Source of the DNA: Acanthornis magna
Taxonomy: Eukaryota; Chordata; Aves; Passeriformes; Acanthizidae
Length of the DNA stretch: 64,000 nucleotides
NCBI GenBank assembly: GCA_036785705.1
Contig: JAWUZG010000032.1
Location: 13,286,001 to 13,350,000 of the forward strand
Reading direction: 5' to 3'
Made by a program: the position numbers and the translations under genes. Within the stretch, counting starts at the first letter, position 1. Each line of letters starts with the position of its first letter. Shown one piece after another: positions 63,770-64,000 of this stretch. The notes beneath the pieces were generated by a model, which was given only the letters and a program-made list of their open reading frames with translations, did no database searches and had not been told where the DNA came from.

Positions 63770-64000
63770 AACATCAGCATAACAACAGAAACTCTGCCTC
63801 TGGGCACCACTGGAAAGAGCCTGGCTCAGTCTTGTATGTACCCTCCCTTTGGGTATGTAGGTACATCGATGAGGTCTCGTCATCCCAGTCCTTGAATCAT
63901 CTTTCTGGCCCTTCTTTGGGCTCTCCAGTATGTCCATGCCTCTCTGAGGAGTGCAGAACGGGATGCAGCACTCCAGGTGTGGCCTCACCGATGCTGAGCA
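63770..64000 (-). mobile_element. CR1 LINE fragment, antisense, cut by the window edge
   Basis: Antisense CR1: CTCTGGGCACCACTGGAAAG, AGCCTGGCTCAGTCTTG, ACCCTCCCTTTGGGTATGTA, then CCCAGTCCTTGAATCAT and ACTCCAGGTGTGGCCTCACC. Part of the usual internal sequence between GAGGTCTCGTC and CCCAGTCCTTG seems missing. This indicates an internal deletion of the copy. The element continues past the window. Confidence 0.88.

Larger units (their letters stand above)
44002..64000 (+). other. BCKDHB: BCKDHB intron 8, 5' part (runs off the window)
   Basis: At least 19,999 bases after the donor GTAAGG. I searched by eye for the remaining conserved segments (SVIKTGRLL, EAPLTGGFA, CGYDTPFPHIFEP) and found none. 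It contains one internal CR1, a T/G-rich tract, two short tandem duplications and an edge CR1. An 11-base word, AGCCATTTATC, is also repeated around 51.8 kb. Confidence 0.85.

Overview
This window is vertebrate nuclear DNA, almost certainly from a bird. It has long AT-rich introns, GT-AG splicing, one CpG-island promoter, and interspersed repeats that are recognisably all CR1-type LINE fragments in both orientations. I saw no Alu or LINE-1 elements and no bacterial-style operons, CRISPR arrays or rRNA/tRNA genes.

The only protein-coding gene I can support is BCKDHB, on the plus strand. It encodes the E1-beta subunit of the mitochondrial branched-chain 2-oxoacid dehydrogenase complex. Eight coding exons join in phase: 6443-6578, 9098-9175, 11727-11795, 27113-27246, 27932-28087, 32052-32160, 41381-41478 and 43891-44001. 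They give 297 codons and include the cofactor-contacting and catalytic residues of the family. The last roughly 75 residues of the family (the rest of the C-terminal domain) were not found, so the final exons should lie beyond position 64000 and intron 8 exceeds 20 kb.

Layout: 1-5640 is intergenic DNA with no supported gene. 5640-5925 is a CR1 fragment beside the promoter. About 5990-7000 is a CpG island with an NRF1 palindrome, two opposed CCAAT boxes, GC boxes, the start codon and a G-quadruplex-prone tract early in intron 1. 6579-43890 holds the exons and seven introns, with five CR1 fragments, microsatellites and small palindromes. 44002-64000 is intron 8, with one internal CR1 fragment, a T/G-rich tract, short tandem duplications and a CR1 fragment running off the right edge.

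E1-beta pairs with E1-alpha (BCKDHA, not here) as an alpha2-beta2 thiamine diphosphate enzyme of leucine, isoleucine and valine breakdown. The promoter sites fit a housekeeping mitochondrial gene. I found no convincing undescribed biological system. The findings are local structural, regulatory and repeat observations of modest interest.
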